Positions 62,801 through 64,000 of a stretch of DNA of 64,000 nt are shown here, piece after piece. A model generated the notes under the pieces. The model was not told the origin of the DNA, ran no database searches, and was given only the letters and a program-made list of their open reading frames with translations. Each line of letters starts with the position of its first letter. Positions within the stretch are counted from its first letter, which is position 1. The translations under genes and the position numbers were made by a program. The stretch comes from Phoenix dactylifera (Eukaryota > Streptophyta > Magnoliopsida > Arecales > Arecaceae), in contig NC_052400.1 of the NCBI RefSeq assembly GCF_009389715.1, forward strand, positions 20,367,674-20,431,673. Reading direction: 5' to 3'.

Positions 62801-63918
62801 ATTTTATTATTTAACCGTGTCAAATTGGTTTGTAAAGTTTGGCATGATTTGTTAAAATACTTATGGTATCACAGTGGCTGTTTTAGTACTGTAATAAAAT
62901 GCACTATGCTGGCTTATTTGAGTTTATTATTTTTATTATCATAATCATATTCTTCAACTTCTTCTTCTTCATGACAGTCTTTCTCCTTCCATCTCTTGAT
63001 AAGAAGAGCTCTAGAACCATGCTTATTTTCCTTCTGGAATATGATTGCTGAATTTTGCTAATAGAAATTTTAACACTCAATGGAAAAAAAATGTGGCAAA
63101 ACTGCTTGTAGACTAACCTTTTAATCTACTTGGTTTTTTAAGTTCCTGGAAGTCTTAGACTGCTTTATGTAGACTACTTCAGAAAATGTAGTGCATATAC
63201 AAAGAAATTTGTTATTAATGATCCGAAAGTGTCTTTGGTAGAATTTAGGCTTCTTGATATTCTACATCTCTAAGTATGCTCCCACAAAAATATGACCCAC
63301 TATAGGACCACTTATTTAAAGTTAAACCCAGAAACCATAAAACACTTATCTTCTTTCCTTTGCCGAGTCTTGATCCAACTGATCAAATCTGATCCTGACA
63401 TGCAACAAATTTTACAAATTCTTGTTTGGCCTTGTCCTTCAACCTTGTCTAGGGGTTTATCAAGTGTTCCTGCTGGATGTTTATATAACATCTAAATATA
63501 TTTATAACCCATGTGTAACTATATTCCCGCATCTATTCCATATTGAAGTTCCACAGACTATAAATGTTTTATGCTTGCATTAGCAAGCTATATTATTATG
63601 AATTTTTTTTTGAGAAGCATAGGGATTCATCCATGTCATTAGCGAATCATACTACATAATTGTTGTGCTCTGTGAATTTTTTTCCAATTAACTTGGACAC
63701 ACATGATGAGGCTAGGTATGGGGATTCTATTAACAACACTAATTGCTTGTTTTGGCAAGATCTATTATGTTTATTCTTTCTCTGTATGTTTGTACTGGAA
63801 CCTTGTAGCACTAATTATAAAATATGCTTCATGACAGAGCCATGCAGGTCTTTTGAACCTCTGTATAGTAGTGCTTATTGCGGTGAACAGCAGGCTTATT
63901 ATTGAGAACTTGATGAAG
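59809..63918 (+). CDS. DGAT1: Diacylglycerol O-acyltransferase 1, first two exons (partial)
   Basis: ER membrane enzyme (MBOAT family) that adds the last acyl chain to make triacylglycerol. Exon 1 ends at 60321 (GTTCGT donor) and exon 2 is 63838-63918; the gene runs past the window. Exon 1 encodes a disordered, Ser/Gly/Arg-rich N-terminus with LRRRLHSTVAAVV, then AKFLYRASAPAHRKVKESPLSSDAIFKQ. Exon 2 continues SHAGLLNLCIVVLIAVNSRLIIENLMK, the start of the first membrane segment. This join (IFKQ/SHAG) is the family's conserved first intron site. Two starts are possible: ATG 59809 or ATG 59896 (MAIPSDRETLERAPEPS), 29 codons later in frame. I favour 59896, because DGAT1 proteins usually begin this way and the nearest good TATA box leaves almost no leader before 59809. 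The extra 29 residues are Pro-rich. Confidence 0.92.
60347..60880. repeat. Degenerate tandem array in DGAT1 intron 1
   Basis: About eight units of 55-85 bp. Each begins with GTTCTTGATCGGTTxTTGTGAAT-like words and contains ATGATTGAAAACA and CTCYGTTTCYT. Unit starts are near 60347, 60413, 60482, 60540, 60606, 60672, 60738 and 60826. The copies are diverged, so the array is old. It starts 25 bp after the exon 1 donor. Confidence 0.75.
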
Positions 63919-63959
63919 GTTTTCCAATTTCTCCTTCTAAGTTTTAACAAAGCAGTGTT

Positions 63960-63974
63960 CTCTCTCTCTCTCTC
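63960..63974. repeat. (TC)n at window end, DGAT1 intron 2
   Basis: Seven TC units followed by a C-rich stretch, ending with the window. Confidence 0.8.
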
Positions 63975-64000
63975 GCCCCTCCCGTCCCCCGCCCCCCATC

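Overview
This window is plant nuclear DNA from a monocot. It has intron-rich genes with GT-AG introns, GC-rich first exons, long AT-rich introns, many microsatellites, and Ty1/copia, LINE and TRIM retroelement remains. The N-terminal exon of the DGAT1 gene and the general sequence style suggest a palm (Arecaceae, oil-palm-like). That placement is inference from memory, not from a search.

Layout. (1) 1-14737, + strand: the 3' ten exons of a cytosolic Xaa-Pro dipeptidase (prolidase); its 5' exons lie before the window. Its long introns carry a GC-rich foldback element (5601-6067), a small hairpin and a 130-bp tandem duplication. (2) 18465-24660: an intact four-exon ACC synthase gene (19351-21052, +) of the ethylene pathway. 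A broken, inverted copy of its promoter, exon 1 and part of exon 2 lies 2.3 kb downstream (23336-24191, -). A complete TRIM miniature retrotransposon sits between the two, and a 5'-truncated LINE tail and a minisatellite lie at the outer edge. (3) 25598-31386, - strand: a three-exon plant homologue of MERIT40/BABAM1, the scaffold of the BRISC and BRCA1-A deubiquitinase complexes. (4) 35041-42257, - strand: a ten-exon RumA/TrmA-type RNA (uracil-C5)-methyltransferase with TRAM domain, all four Fe-S cysteines and a likely organelle-targeting N-terminus. (5) 43709-44995, +: an intronless N-myristoyltransferase, divergent from (4). (6) 47828-50300, +: a decayed eIF4A pseudogene that still has intron-like gaps. 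(7) 52003-about 58465: a decayed Ty1/copia element on the - strand. (8) 59809-63918 and beyond, +: the first two exons of DGAT1, which makes triacylglycerol. A 73-bp tandem duplication lies just upstream, and a degenerate array of about 8 units fills the start of intron 1.

These genes do not form one pathway; this is ordinary eukaryotic gene neighbourhood. All splice sites were set by reading frame, homology to the families as remembered, and GT/AG signals. The joined frames of the prolidase, ACS, MERIT40, methyltransferase and DGAT1 exons are continuous.

I found no clear new multi-gene system. The most interesting features are structural: the inverted ACS fragment facing the intact ACS gene, and the repeat structures at the DGAT1 core promoter and intron 1.
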